The notes under the pieces were generated by a model. It ran no database searches, had not been told where the DNA came from, and saw only the letters and a program-made list of their open reading frames with translations. The position numbers and the translations under genes were made by a program. Positions 19,154 to 29,361 of a DNA stretch of 64,000 nt are shown in pieces. The stretch spans positions 310,001 to 374,000 of the forward strand of contig NZ_JANQAJ010000005.1 of the NCBI RefSeq assembly GCF_024707105.1, written 5' to 3'. The DNA is from Devosia ginsengisoli (lineage in GTDB: Bacteria > Pseudomonadota > Alphaproteobacteria > Rhizobiales > Devosiaceae). The stretch's first letter is position 1. Each line of letters begins with the position of its first letter.

Positions 19154-19467
19154 TGAACCAGCAGACGCTTTGCGCGGCGATACGTGAGCGGAAGAACGTT
19201 CTGATCAAGTACGACGACGATATCGTTGAGCGAACCTTTTCACCCTACATCGTCTATACGTCCAGCAAGGACAACGAGACCGTTGCCGGATACCAAGTCA
19301 GCAACCCAGCCGACCCTCTAGAGCGCGATAAGTGGCGCATGCTCACTATTGCCAAGCTCACTAGCGTCCGCCCCGGCACGACCACATTCACGGTCAATCA
19401 GAGCTTCAATCCGGCTGACAAGGTTTACGGCAACCGGGTCGTCTGCCACGTAAAGCAGAATGTCTGA
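19153..19467 (+). CDS. small WYL-like protein (IS cargo)
   Basis: MNQQTLCAAIRERKNVLIKYDDDIVERTFSPYIVYTSSKDNETVAGYQVSNPADPLERDKWRMLTIAKLTSVRPG resembles a lone WYL-type SH3-like fold. Confidence 0.6.
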   Translation: MNQQTLCAAIRERKNVLIKYDDDIVERTFSPYIVYTSSKDNETVAGYQVSNPADPLERDKWRMLTIAKLTSVRPGTTTFTVNQSFNPADKVYGNRVVCHVKQNV

Positions 19468-19563
19468 TAGGCCAAGCATGGCGTGGTAGGTCGCGTCGTC
19501 TCTGTCCAGCGTCTCAAATACTCCTAGCGCCTGTTCCGCCATGAAGCGGACTTTCTCAACGTC
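19318..19563 (-). CDS. hypothetical small protein (IS cargo)
   Basis: MDVEKVRFMAEQALGVFETLDRDDATYHAMLGLSDILLYV...; start moved inside track ORF; overlaps the convergent WYL-like gene, so uncertain. Confidence 0.4.
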   Translation of the reverse strand, partial: DVEKVRFMAEQALGVFETLDRDDATYHAMLGLSDILLYVADDPVAVNLVSRIEALIDRECGRAGADASELGNSEHAPLIAL

Positions 19564-19650
19564 CATTGGTTTACTCCCGAAGTATGGTGATTTACGTCGC
19601 GTTATGCGATACGTTTGTTGGTGCGTTTGATACATAAGGCCGGGACTATC

Positions 19651-20717
19651 CGCCCGAACGACTCGACATCAAATTCGTGGTCGAGGCGAAATCGACCACG
19701 ACGATCGCGGCCGTCCGTGCCCGGCTTGGCGATCCGCGCTTTTCCCTGGTTTCGGTGCCTGATGCGCTGCCGCGCACCAAGCCCAAGGCGCTCGATTTCG
19801 CCCTGCCATTGTGTCGGGGCGAATATGTGGTCGTCTACGATGCCGAGGACGTGCCGGACACGGACCAGTTATGGAAGGCCGCTTTGCGGTTTCGCGACGC
19901 CCCGGACATTGTGTGCCTGCAAGCGAAACTGGTGATCGACAATGGCCAGCGGAACTGGCTGACGGCCCTGTTCGCGGGGGAATATGCCGGCCTCTTTACC
20001 GTGCTGCTGCCGGCATTGGCCCGCTGGCGGCTGCCCATGCCGCTGGGTGGCACCTCCAACCATTTCCGGCTCAAGGCGCTGCGCGAACTGGGCGGCTGGG
20101 ACGCCTATAACGTCACCGAAGATGCCGATCTGGGCATGCGGTTGGCCCGGCTGCGGCTGCGCGTCGAAGTGCTGGATTCGGTGACCAGCGAAGCGGCGCC
20201 GGTGCACCTGCTGCCCTGGATCGGGCAGCGCACACGCTGGATGAAAGGCTGGATGCAGACCTTCATCGTTCACAATCGCGACCCCGGAAAGCTGCTGGCG
20301 GAAATGGGCCTGCCCGCCATGCTGGCCTTCGAGGCCCTGGTGCTCGGCATGATCATCACGCCGATCCTGCATTGCGGCTTCGCCCTGGTGCTGTTGCTGG
20401 TCTGGATCACCGGGGCCGGAGGCGTCGACGGCGCTGCCTGGACCCTGTTCTACCTGGCCGTGCTGGCCCTGGGCTATGGCAGCGCCCTGGCCATGACGAC
20501 ACTCGGACTGATGCGCCTGAAGCGGACCGGGCTGTTGCCGGCCCAGCTGCTGCTGCCGCTCTACTGGCTGTTGATCGGCTTTGCCAGCATGCGCGCCGCC
20601 CACGACCTGATGGTGCGGCCCTTCTACTGGTTCAAATCACCCCATCGCCCGGAAGCGAGCGTCAAACCCCGGCGCGGTGAGCCGGCGCAACCCGCGGGGC
20701 GTCGCGTTCCCACTTAA
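19651..20717 (+). pseudogene. glycosyltransferase family 2, 3' fragment downstream of the IS element
   Basis: PERLDIKFVVEAKSTTT...CRGEYVVVYDAEDVPD...GQRTRWMKGWMQT: GT2 DxD-like and QxxRW-type motifs, TM C-terminus. Confidence 0.9.
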
Positions 20718-20723
20718 GTAACT

Positions 20724-20738
20724 TGACTAGAAGTATCA
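20724..20738. promoter_or_regulatory. Candidate RirA-type iron-responsive operator TGA-N9-TCA
   Basis: TGACTAGAAGTATCA upstream of the siderophore-uptake operon. Confidence 0.4.
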
Positions 20739-20826
20739 TAATATGTAGCACCGGCCGGGATCGAAATCAGCCAGACAGGATGATCGCCATGCCGGAACTG
20801 CACGCCCCTCTGCCCCTGGGCCGGCC

Positions 20827-21714
20827 ATGAGGCAGATGTTCCACGAAGCGACGGTGCTGGCCCGCCAGATTTTGACGCCGGGCATGATCCGGTTGACTTT
20901 CGGTGGGCCTGGACTCACCGCATTCCGGACGACCGGCATTGGCGACGAATATCTGCGGCTGTTCTTTCCCAACGAAAAAACCGGCAAGCTGCATCTGCCC
21001 CACATCACCGAGGATGGCCGCTGGACCTATCCGGACGGGCAGGATGCCATTCGCTGCTCGACCTATACGGTGCGCCGTTTCCGCGCCGATGCGGGCGAGG
21101 TCGATATCGACTTCGTGGTGCATGAGGGCGGCCTGGCCAGCGAATGGGCGCAGCAGGCCAATCCGGGCGATCGGGTGACCATCAACAATCCGCGCGGGCT
21201 TTATGCGCCGCCATCCGATATCGCCTGGCAATTGCTGGTGGCCGATGCCACCGGCCTGCCGGCCCTGTCGCGGCTGCTGGAGCAGACCCCGCGGCATGTG
21301 CAGTCGCGTGTCTTCGTCGAGGTGGCGCAAGCCGAGGACGAACAGAAATTGCCGGCCCATCCCGGCGCCACCGTGACCTGGCTGCACAAGAGCGGCAATG
21401 GCGTGGCGCCCAGCCGCATGGGCGAAGTGGTGCGCGCCGTGCCGATGCCGGCGACGCCGGGCTATGTCTGGGTGGCGGGCGAGCAGAAAGTGGTGCGCGC
21501 CATCCGTAAATATGTGCGCCAGGAGCTCAAACTCCCCGCCGAGCGCTACGAACTGGTCGGTTACTGGACCGCCCAGGGCGAGGAATGGGACGCCAAGTGG
21601 GACGCGCTCGATCCGGCCATCAAGGCGAAGATCGACGCTGCCTGGGATTCGGGACGCGACCGCGAGGAAGTGCGCGACGAATATGAGGCAGTGCTGGAGA
21701 AGTTCGGCCTCTGA
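20827..21714 (+). CDS. siderophore-interacting protein (FAD-binding ferric reductase)
   Basis: Y-TVRRFRADAGEVDIDFVVHEGGLASEWAQQANPGD...YVWVAGEQKVVRAIRKYVRQEL: SIP family. Confidence 0.9.
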   Translation: MRQMFHEATVLARQILTPGMIRLTFGGPGLTAFRTTGIGDEYLRLFFPNEKTGKLHLPHITEDGRWTYPDGQDAIRCSTYTVRRFRADAGEVDIDFVVHEGGLASEWAQQANPGDRVTINNPRGLYAPPSDIAWQLLVADATGLPALSRLLEQTPRHVQSRVFVEVAQAEDEQKLPAHPGATVTWLHKSGNGVAPSRMGEVVRAVPMPATPGYVWVAGEQKVVRAIRKYVRQELKLPAERYELVGYWTAQGEEWDAKWDALDPAIKAKIDAAWDSGRDREEVRDEYEAVLEKFGL

Positions 21715-21792
21715 CCGTAATTTGACGACTGATGCCCTGAGGCAGCGGAGCACGGACATGATCGGACGATTTCGCGCGGCGGGCCAGCCGAG

Positions 21793-22854
21793 ATGAGCCT
21801 CACCGCCACCAGCCAGGATCTGGCACGCCAGGATGCACGGCGCCCCGGCGTCGCTCAGACCAATGCCCTGCGGCTGGGCTGGCTGCTGCTGGCTATTGCG
21901 GTGCTGGCCGCGGTGCTGGTGGCCAGCATAGCCGTCGGCTCCAAGGATATTCCGGTGTCGACCGTGTTCGACGCGCTCTTTGCCTATGACGACAGCGACG
22001 ACCACGCCATCATCCAGGCCTTGCGCGTGCCGCGTACGATGATGGGCCTGGCTGTGGGCGCTGCGCTCGGCATGGCCGGGGCGCTGATCCAGGCACTGAC
22101 GCGCAATCCACTGGCCGATCCGGGCATTCTCGGCGTCAATGCGGGGGCGGCCTTCTTCGTGGTGCTGGCGGTGGGCCTGTTCGGTCTCACCTCCATCCAG
22201 GGTTATATCTGGTTCGCCTTTCTCGGCGCCATCGTGACCACGGTGCTGGTCTATGCCGTCGGCTCGGCCGGGCGCGGCGGGGCGACGCCGGTGCGGCTGA
22301 CGCTGGCGGGCGTGGCCATCGGCGCGGTGCTGGGTGGTATTTCCTCGGGCATTACCCTGCTCAACCCCACGACATTCGACCGCATGCGCCAATGGGGTGC
22401 CGGCTCGCTGGTGGCGCCGGGCTATGAAACGCTGTGGGCCGTATTGCCCTTCATCGCCATCGGGCTGGTCATATCAATGCTGGTGGCGCGGCCGCTCAAT
22501 GCCGTCGCCCTGGGCGATGACCTGGCGGCGGCTTTGGGTGCCAACATGGCGCGCACCCGCGCGCTGGTGGTGGTCGCGACGACCCTGCTGGCCGGGGCGG
22601 CGACGGCAGCGGCCGGTCCCATCGGCTTTGTCGGGCTGATGGTGCCGCATGTGGCACGCTGGATCGTCGGACCCGACCAGCGCTGGATTTTCCTTTTCAC
22701 CGTGGTGCTGGCGCCCATTCTGCTGCTGACGGCCGATATTGTCGGCCGGGTGGTAATGCGGCCCGGCGAATTGCAGGTGGGCATCGTCACCGCCTTTGTC
22801 GGCGCGCCGGTGCTGATCGCGCTGGCCCGGCGACGCAGGGTGAGCGGGCTATGA
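21793..22854 (+). CDS. FecCD-type iron-siderophore ABC permease
   Basis: RVPRTMMGLAVGAALGMAGALIQALTRNPLADPGILGVNAGAA. Confidence 0.93.
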   Translation: MSLTATSQDLARQDARRPGVAQTNALRLGWLLLAIAVLAAVLVASIAVGSKDIPVSTVFDALFAYDDSDDHAIIQALRVPRTMMGLAVGAALGMAGALIQALTRNPLADPGILGVNAGAAFFVVLAVGLFGLTSIQGYIWFAFLGAIVTTVLVYAVGSAGRGGATPVRLTLAGVAIGAVLGGISSGITLLNPTTFDRMRQWGAGSLVAPGYETLWAVLPFIAIGLVISMLVARPLNAVALGDDLAAALGANMARTRALVVVATTLLAGAATAAAGPIGFVGLMVPHVARWIVGPDQRWIFLFTVVLAPILLLTADIVGRVVMRPGELQVGIVTAFVGAPVLIALARRRRVSGL

Positions 22855-23921
22855 GCGTGATCGAGCAGCCAAAGGGCATCGACTTCGGCCGGCCGATGCG
22901 GGCCGTGCGCTGGTTCGGCGATGCCGTGTCGCATCGGCTTGATGTCCGGACTATCAGCGTCTGCCTGGTGCTGCTGGCCATTGCGCTGGCCGTGGCGCTG
23001 GTAACGCTGGCCAGCGGGGAATATCAGGTGCCACTGCCCGATGTGGTCAAGGCTTTGCTGGGGCAGGCCGAAGGCCGCATCCACATGGTGGTGGTGGAGT
23101 GGCGCCTGCCGCGGACCGCGCTGGCGCTGATCCTGGGGGCGGCTCTGGGCATGGGCGGGGCGATCTTCCAGTCGCTGACCCGCAATCCGCTGGGCAGCCC
23201 GGATATTATCGGCTTCGATGCCGGCGCCTATACCGGCGCACTGGTCGTGATCATTCTGCTGCAGGGCGGCTATTATGCCATTGCCGGCGGCGCGCTGGCC
23301 GGCGGGCTCTGCACGGCCCTGCTGGTCTATGTGCTGGCCTATAGCCGGGGCGTGCAGGGGTTTCGGCTGATCATCGTCGGCATTGGTGTCTCGGCCATGC
23401 TGACCTCGCTCAATACCTGGATGCTGCTGCGCGCCAAGCTGGAAGTGGCCATGGCGGCCGCCATCTGGGGCGCGGGCACGCTGAACGGGCTGGGGCTCGA
23501 CCGGCTGGGGCCGGCGGCGCTGATCCTGGCCGTACTGATCCCGCTGGCGCTGTTGATGAGCCGGCCCATGGCGCAGCTCGAACTGGGTGATGACGCGGCG
23601 CGGGCGCTCGGTGTCAATGCCGAGCGTACCCGATTGGCTTTGCTGGTGCTGGGCGTGGCACTGACCGCGACCGTGACCGCCACGGCCGGCCCCATTGGCT
23701 TCGTCGCCCTGGCGGCGCCGCAACTGGCGCGGCGGCTGACCGGGTCGGCCGGCGTTTCCATGTTGCCTGCGGCCGCCATGGGCGCACTGCTGCTGGCAGC
23801 GGCCGATTATCTGGCGCAGCGCGCTTTCGCACCGACGCAGATTCCTGTTGGCATCGTCACGGTCAGTCTGGGCGGGGTCTATTTCGTCTGGCTGCTGCTG
23901 CGCGAAGCGCGACGGCAATGA
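22851..23921 (+). CDS. FecCD-type iron-siderophore ABC permease
   Basis: RLPRTALALILGAALGMGGAIFQSLTRNPLGSPDIIGFDAGAYTGA; 4-nt overlap with previous gene. Confidence 0.93.
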   Translation: MSVIEQPKGIDFGRPMRAVRWFGDAVSHRLDVRTISVCLVLLAIALAVALVTLASGEYQVPLPDVVKALLGQAEGRIHMVVVEWRLPRTALALILGAALGMGGAIFQSLTRNPLGSPDIIGFDAGAYTGALVVIILLQGGYYAIAGGALAGGLCTALLVYVLAYSRGVQGFRLIIVGIGVSAMLTSLNTWMLLRAKLEVAMAAAIWGAGTLNGLGLDRLGPAALILAVLIPLALLMSRPMAQLELGDDAARALGVNAERTRLALLVLGVALTATVTATAGPIGFVALAAPQLARRLTGSAGVSMLPAAAMGALLLAAADYLAQRAFAPTQIPVGIVTVSLGGVYFVWLLLREARRQ

Positions 23922-24751
23922 GGGACAAGAACATGAACCGACACGATCCAGCCCTCAGCAGCGACACGCCGCGCCTTTATGCCGAAGGCGTCACCATCGG
24001 CTATGACAGCCGGGTCATTTCAAAGGACCTGTCGGTGGCCATTCCCGACCGCTCCTTTACGGTCATCGTCGGCGCCAATGCTTGCGGCAAGTCCACGCTG
24101 CTGCGGGCACTGTCGCGGCTGATCAAGCCGTCGACGGGCAGCGTAGTGCTGGACGGGCAATCGATATCGAGCTTCCCCGCCAAGGAAGTGGCGCGGCGGC
24201 TGGGCCTCTTGCCCCAGACCTCCATTGCGCCCGAGGGTATTTCGGTGGCCGACCTCATCGCGCGTGGCCGCTATCCGCACCAGAAGCTGCTGCGGCAATG
24301 GTCGCGCGAGGACGAGGCGGCGGTGGTCGCTGCCATGGAGGCCACCAAGGTCACCGAACTCAGCCATCGGCTGGTCGATGAACTTTCGGGTGGCCAGCGC
24401 CAGCGCGTCTGGGTCGCCATGGTCCTGGCGCAGGAAACTCCGCTGCTGCTGCTGGACGAGCCGACCACATTCCTCGATATCACCCACCAGATCGAACTGC
24501 TCGACCTGCTGGGCGGGCTCAACCGGCGCAACGGGCAGACCATCGTCGCCGTGCTGCATGATCTCAACCACGCCTGCCGCTACGCGACCCACATCATCGC
24601 CATGCGCGACGGCGCGGTGATTGCCGAAGGCCCGCCGCGCGAGATCGTCACCGCCGAAATGGTCGAGGCCGTATTCGGCCTGCCCTGCATCATCATCGAC
24701 GACCCGATCGCGCATACGCCGCTGGTCATTCCGCGCGGCGCGGCGCTTTAG
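23918..24751 (+). CDS. iron-siderophore ABC ATP-binding protein (FecE-like)
   Basis: [14 protein letters not shown] Walker A, LSGGQRQR signature, LLLDEPTTFLD. Confidence 0.93.
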   Translation: MRDKNMNRHDPALSSDTPRLYAEGVTIGYDSRVISKDLSVAIPDRSFTVIVGANACGKSTLLRALSRLIKPSTGSVVLDGQSISSFPAKEVARRLGLLPQTSIAPEGISVADLIARGRYPHQKLLRQWSREDEAAVVAAMEATKVTELSHRLVDELSGGQRQRVWVAMVLAQETPLLLLDEPTTFLDITHQIELLDLLGGLNRRNGQTIVAVLHDLNHACRYATHIIAMRDGAVIAEGPPREIVTAEMVEAVFGLPCIIIDDPIAHTPLVIPRGAAL

Positions 24752-26370
24752 CTCCTGAGGCCGGGGGCTTCCTGGCCGGTGCTCTGCACATATTCGGTAT
24801 AGCCGCCGCCATAGGTGCGGACGCCTTCGGGCGTCAGTTCCAGCACGCGATTGGAGAGCGCAGCGAGGAAATGGCGGTCGTGGCTGACGAACAGCATCGT
24901 GCCCTCATACTGGCTGAGCGCTGATATCAACATTTCCTTGGTGGCGATGTCGAGATGGTTGGTCGGCTCGTCCAGCACGAGGAAATTCGGCGGATCGAAC
25001 AGCATGATGGCCATGACCAGCCGCGCCTTTTCGCCACCTGACAGGACGCGGCATTTCTTGTCGATCTCGTCGCCGGAAAAGCCGAAGCATCCCGCCAGCG
25101 CCCGCAAAGGTGCCTGTCCGGCCTGCGGGAAACTGTCCTGTAACTGCTCGAACACGGTGCGGTCGCCGTCGAGCACATCCATGGCGTGCTGGGCAAAGTA
25201 GCCCATCTTGACGCTGGGACCGCGCGAGACGGTGCCGCTGTCCGGATCGGCGGTGCCGGTGACCAGCTTGAGCAGGGTGGACTTGCCGGCACCGTTGACG
25301 CCCATGATGCACCAGCGCTCCCTGCGGCGGACATGGAAATCGAGCCCGTCATAGATGGTGCGGCTGCCATAGCTCTTGCCGACGCCCTTGAGCAAAGCGA
25401 CGTCCTCGCCCGAGCGCGGGGCAGGGCGGAATTCGAAATTGACGGTCTGCCGGCGCTTGGGTGGCTCGACGCGGTCGATCTTGTCGAGCTTTTTCACCCG
25501 GCTCTGCACCTGGGCGGCATGGCTGGCGCGGGCCTTGAAGCGGGCGATGAAGTCGAGCTCCTTGGCCAGCATGGCCTGCTGCCGCTCGAACTGCGCCTGC
25601 TGGTTCTTCTCGGCAATGGCACGCTGCTGCTGGTAGAATTCGTAATTGCCCGAATAGGTGGTGAGCGAGCCGGCATCGATCTCGACGATCTTGGTGCAGA
25701 TGCGGTTCATGAATTCGCGGTCATGGCTGGTCATGAACAGGGCGCCGGAATAGTTCTGCAGGAAATCTTCGAGCCAGATCAGGCTTTCGATATCGAGGTG
25801 GTTGCTCGGCTCGTCCAGCAGCAAAGCATCGGGGCGCATGAGCAGGATGCGGGCGAGCGCCACGCGCATCTTCCAGCCGCCACTGAGCGCGCCGACATCG
25901 CCGTCCATCATTTCCTGGGAAAAGCCGAGGCCGTCGAGCACTTCGCGGGCGCGGCCGTCGAGCGAATAGCCGTCCAGCTCCTCGAACTGATGCTGCACCT
26001 CGCCATAGCGCTCGATGATGGCGTCCATCTCGTCTGATTTGTCGGGGTCGCCCATATCGGCTTCGAGCGCGCGCATCTCGGTAATGAGGGCGCTGACCGG
26101 GCCGGCGCCGTCCATGACTTCGGCCACGACGCTGCGGCCAGCCATCTCGCCCACATCCTGGCTGAAATAACCGATCGTGGTGCCGCGATCGATGGAGACC
26201 TGGCCTTCGTCGGGCTGCTCCTCGCCGGTAATCATGCGGAACAGGGTGGTCTTGCCGGCGCCATTGGGACCGACCAGGCCGATCTTCTCGCCCTTCTGCA
26301 ACGTGGCCGACGCCTCGATGAAGACGATCTGCTTGCCGTTCTGCTTGCCGATGCTTTCGAGACGTATCAT
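24748..26370 (-). CDS. ABC-F family ATPase
   Basis: Two ABC domains (GPNGAGKTTLF, GVNGAGKSTLL), LSGGWKMR and LSGGEKARL, linker region; no TM. Confidence 0.92.
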   Translation of the reverse strand: MIRLESIGKQNGKQIVFIEASATLQKGEKIGLVGPNGAGKTTLFRMITGEEQPDEGQVSIDRGTTIGYFSQDVGEMAGRSVVAEVMDGAGPVSALITEMRALEADMGDPDKSDEMDAIIERYGEVQHQFEELDGYSLDGRAREVLDGLGFSQEMMDGDVGALSGGWKMRVALARILLMRPDALLLDEPSNHLDIESLIWLEDFLQNYSGALFMTSHDREFMNRICTKIVEIDAGSLTTYSGNYEFYQQQRAIAEKNQQAQFERQQAMLAKELDFIARFKARASHAAQVQSRVKKLDKIDRVEPPKRRQTVNFEFRPAPRSGEDVALLKGVGKSYGSRTIYDGLDFHVRRRERWCIMGVNGAGKSTLLKLVTGTADPDSGTVSRGPSVKMGYFAQHAMDVLDGDRTVFEQLQDSFPQAGQAPLRALAGCFGFSGDEIDKKCRVLSGGEKARLVMAIMLFDPPNFLVLDEPTNHLDIATKEMLISALSQYEGTMLFVSHDRHFLAALSNRVLELTPEGVRTYGGGYTEYVQSTGQEAPGLRS

Positions 26371-26472
26371 GCGGTGGGGATTCCTGCGTGCCGCACCGAG
26401 GGGCGCAGCGAAAGCGCCCGTAAAGCATTGCCGGCGCGCAGGCGCAAGGCCGCCTGTGTCACAGGGGGTATG

Positions 26473-27552
26473 CTAGCGCGGATGCCGCGCCACGCCGTCC
26501 GATCCGAAGATGATGGCGCGGGCGGGGTCGAAGGTCAGGTCGACACTCCCGCCGGGCTTGAGATCGTGGTCGCCGTCGAGCACCACCAGCCATGATGTTC
26601 CCGAGGGCAGCTTGAGGCTGATATTGGTTTCGTTGCCCAAACGCTCGACCAGCATCACTTCCCCGACGATGGTGCCGGCCCGGTTGAGCAGGTCATGCGG
26701 GCGGATGCCGAGCGTGACCGTGTCGCCCGGCTTGATGCCCGTGCCATCGGCCGGGATGGCCATGGTGGCAAGGTCCTTGCCCGCTACGGTGATCGTGTCG
26801 GCGACAACCGATTCCACCGTCACGCCGATGAAGTTCATCTTGGGCGAGCCGATGAAGCCGGCAACGAAGAGATTGGCTGGGCGCTGGTAGAGCTCGATGG
26901 GTGCGCCCACCTGCTGCACCACCCCGCCATTAAGCACCACGATCTTGTCCGCCAGCGTCATGGCCTCGACCTGGTCATGCGTCACATAGACCATGGTGGC
27001 GCCGAGATCCTGATGGAGTTTGGCCAGTTCCATGCGCATGTCGACGCGCAGGGCGGCGTCGAGGTTGGACAGGGGTTCGTCGAACAGGAACACTTCCGGC
27101 TGGCGCACGATGGCGCGACCGATGGCGACGCGCTGGCGCTGGCCGCCGGAAAGCTGGCTCGGCTTGCGTTCGAGCAGATGTTCCATCTGCAGGATTTTCG
27201 CGGCTTCGCGAATTTTCTGGTCGCGCACATCCCTGGGCGTCTTCGCCAGTTTCAGCCCGAAACCGACATTGTCGTAGACCGTCATATGCGGGTAGAGCGC
27301 ATAATTCTGGAACACCATGGCGATGCCGCGGTCGCGCGGCTCGACGGCGTTGCACAGCTTGTCGGCGATCCAGAGTTCGCCCCCGGTTATATCTTCCAGC
27401 CCCGCGATCATGCGCAGCAGGGTGGACTTGCCGCAGCCCGATGGGCCGACAAAGACGACGAATTCGCCATGGGTGACGCTGAGATCGACGCCCTTGATGA
27501 CTTCGACTTCGCCATAGCTCTTGTGGAGCGCTTTCAGTTCGAGGCCAGCCAT
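26473..27552 (-). CDS. carbohydrate ABC transporter ATP-binding protein (UgpC/MalK-like)
   Basis: [56 protein letters not shown]-terminal TOBE. Confidence 0.93.
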   Translation of the reverse strand: MAGLELKALHKSYGEVEVIKGVDLSVTHGEFVVFVGPSGCGKSTLLRMIAGLEDITGGELWIADKLCNAVEPRDRGIAMVFQNYALYPHMTVYDNVGFGLKLAKTPRDVRDQKIREAAKILQMEHLLERKPSQLSGGQRQRVAIGRAIVRQPEVFLFDEPLSNLDAALRVDMRMELAKLHQDLGATMVYVTHDQVEAMTLADKIVVLNGGVVQQVGAPIELYQRPANLFVAGFIGSPKMNFIGVTVESVVADTITVAGKDLATMAIPADGTGIKPGDTVTLGIRPHDLLNRAGTIVGEVMLVERLGNETNISLKLPSGTSWLVVLDGDHDLKPGGSVDLTFDPARAIIFGSDGVARHPR

Positions 27553-27556
27553 GGGT

Positions 27557-28384
27557 CTATCCTTTGACGGCGCCAGCGGTCATCCCCGCCACGATCTGCC
27601 GGTTGAAGAACAGGAAGACCAGCAGGGGCGGGATGGTGATGAGGGCGATATTGGTGAAGAGCAGGTTGTAGGACGTCTGGAACTGGCTCTGGAAATTGTA
27701 GAGCGTCAGCTGCACCGTCGCATTGGCATTGCCCGGCAGATAGTAGAGCGGATTGGTGAAGTCGTTGAAGACGGCCACCGACTGCACCACGATATTGGTG
27801 ACCGTCACCGGCCAGAGCAGTGGCAGGATGACCCGGAAGAACACGTCGAACGGCCGGGCGCCATCGATGATCGCCGCCTCGTCCAGCTCGCGCGGAATGG
27901 TGGCGATGAAGGCGCGGTAGAGGATGATGGAGAAGGGCAGGCCATAGGCCACCTCGATCAGGATCATGCCATGCAGCTTGCCGAAGAGGCCGATGCCCTG
28001 CAGCAGCCAGATGGTGGGGACCACGGCCGGCGGGATCATCAATCCGGCCAGGATCAGGAATTCGATAAGCCCGTTGAAGCGCGTCTTGCGGCGCTGCAGC
28101 ACGAAGCCGACCATGGCGGCGAAAATGACCAGCAGAGTGACGCTGGCGACCGTCAGGATGGTCGAATTGATGAAGGCGGTGAGCAGCATCCAGTTGCGGG
28201 TGGTGACCACCTCGAGGATGTTGCTCCACAGATGATTGCCGTCCGGCCAGGAGAAGTCGCGCAGGGCAGACTGCTTCTGATCCTTGAACGTGGTGAGGAT
28301 GATGAAGGCGAAGGGCACGAGAAACACCACGCCCGAAGCGAGAATGGCGACGGCACCCAGCCAGTAGCGGCGAACGAAACTCAT
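27557..28384 (-). CDS. carbohydrate ABC transporter permease (MalG-like)
   Basis: [18 protein letters not shown]...[24 protein letters not shown] (EAA motif); start reset from track ORF. Confidence 0.9.
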   Translation of the reverse strand: MSFVRRYWLGAVAILASGVVFLVPFAFIILTTFKDQKQSALRDFSWPDGNHLWSNILEVVTTRNWMLLTAFINSTILTVASVTLLVIFAAMVGFVLQRRKTRFNGLIEFLILAGLMIPPAVVPTIWLLQGIGLFGKLHGMILIEVAYGLPFSIILYRAFIATIPRELDEAAIIDGARPFDVFFRVILPLLWPVTVTNIVVQSVAVFNDFTNPLYYLPGNANATVQLTLYNFQSQFQTSYNLLFTNIALITIPPLLVFLFFNRQIVAGMTAGAVKG

Positions 28385-29292
28385 TCGTGCCCCTCCCGGC
28401 GGTTGAGCAGCATGGTCAGCGGCACCACCAGCACGGCGATGAGAATGAACAGCACCACATTGCCGGCGGTGGAGAGGCCATAGAAGCCGGCCTGGTATTG
28501 CTTGTAGATCACCGAGGCGACGGTGTCGGAGGCAAAGCCCGGCCCGCCACGCGTCATGGCCCAGATGAGATCGAAGGTGCGCAGCCCGCCGATAAAGCTG
28601 AGGATGATGACGGTGACCGTCGCCGGCCGGCACAGGGGCAGGGTGATGTAGAGAAAATTCTGGAAGCTGGTGGCGCCGTCGATGCGAGCGGCCTCGTAAT
28701 AATCCTTGGGAATGGCGACGATGCCGGCAATGTAGATGACGGTGGCGAGACCCACCCCCTTCCACACATCGACCAGAGCCACCGAGAACAGCGCCAGATT
28801 GGGATCGACCAGCCAGCCTGGCCCCTTGATGCCGAGCAGCGCCAGTCCTTCATTGATCATGCCCTGGGTGGGGTGCATCAGCACGGTGAAGGTGATGCCG
28901 ACGCCGACGGTAGAGACCAGCACCGGAAAGAACACCACCGAGCGCAGATAGCCCCGCGCCGCGATCTGGCTGGTGAGCAATACGGCGAGCAGCAGGCCGA
29001 GCACGACCTTGAGCCCCGATGTCACCACCGCATAGATCACGGTATTGACCAGCCCCTTGATGAGAAAGGGCTCGCGCAGGAATTGCGCGAAATTGTCGAA
29101 GCCGATGAAGGTGGAACTGAAGAGGTTCCAGCGGGTGAGGCTGAAATAGAGCGATGCCACAGTCGGCAGCAGGAACAGCACGCCGTAAATGATGGCGGCG
29201 GGCAGGAAGAACCAGCCCGGATAGGGCGAGCGGCGCTTCATGGCCGGAAGGGGAACAGCACTGGCCGTTCCGGTCTCAGTCATCACAGCCAT
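28381..29292 (-). CDS. carbohydrate ABC transporter permease (MalF-like)
   Basis: EAARIDGATSFQNFLYITLPLC EAA motif; start MAVMTETGTAS. Confidence 0.9.
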   Translation of the reverse strand: MAVMTETGTASAVPLPAMKRRSPYPGWFFLPAAIIYGVLFLLPTVASLYFSLTRWNLFSSTFIGFDNFAQFLREPFLIKGLVNTVIYAVVTSGLKVVLGLLLAVLLTSQIAARGYLRSVVFFPVLVSTVGVGITFTVLMHPTQGMINEGLALLGIKGPGWLVDPNLALFSVALVDVWKGVGLATVIYIAGIVAIPKDYYEAARIDGATSFQNFLYITLPLCRPATVTVIILSFIGGLRTFDLIWAMTRGGPGFASDTVASVIYKQYQAGFYGLSTAGNVVLFILIAVLVVPLTMLLNRREGHE

Positions 29293-29361
29293 GGGCGACT
29301 CCGTTGGAAGTTGGCGGCTCCGGGTGAGACCAGGCACCCGAAGCCGCCCATGTGCAAGAGC

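Larger units (their letters stand above)
15603..19642. mobile_element. IS1595-family (ISXO2-like transposase) element carrying passenger genes, 4,040 bp
   Basis: Perfect 25-bp TIRs CGGCCTTATGTATCAAACGCACCAA (15603-15627) and its reverse complement (19618-19642); 8-bp TSD; transposase inside. Confidence 0.93.

Noticed and set aside
20767-22392. 541-aa minus-strand ORF opposite the siderophore genes
   Set aside because: Shadow ORF overlapping two confidently identified genes; no recognisable domain
22422-23918. 498-aa minus-strand ORF opposite FecCD permeases
   Set aside because: Shadow of a polytopic membrane protein; Q/H/R-rich low-complexity product
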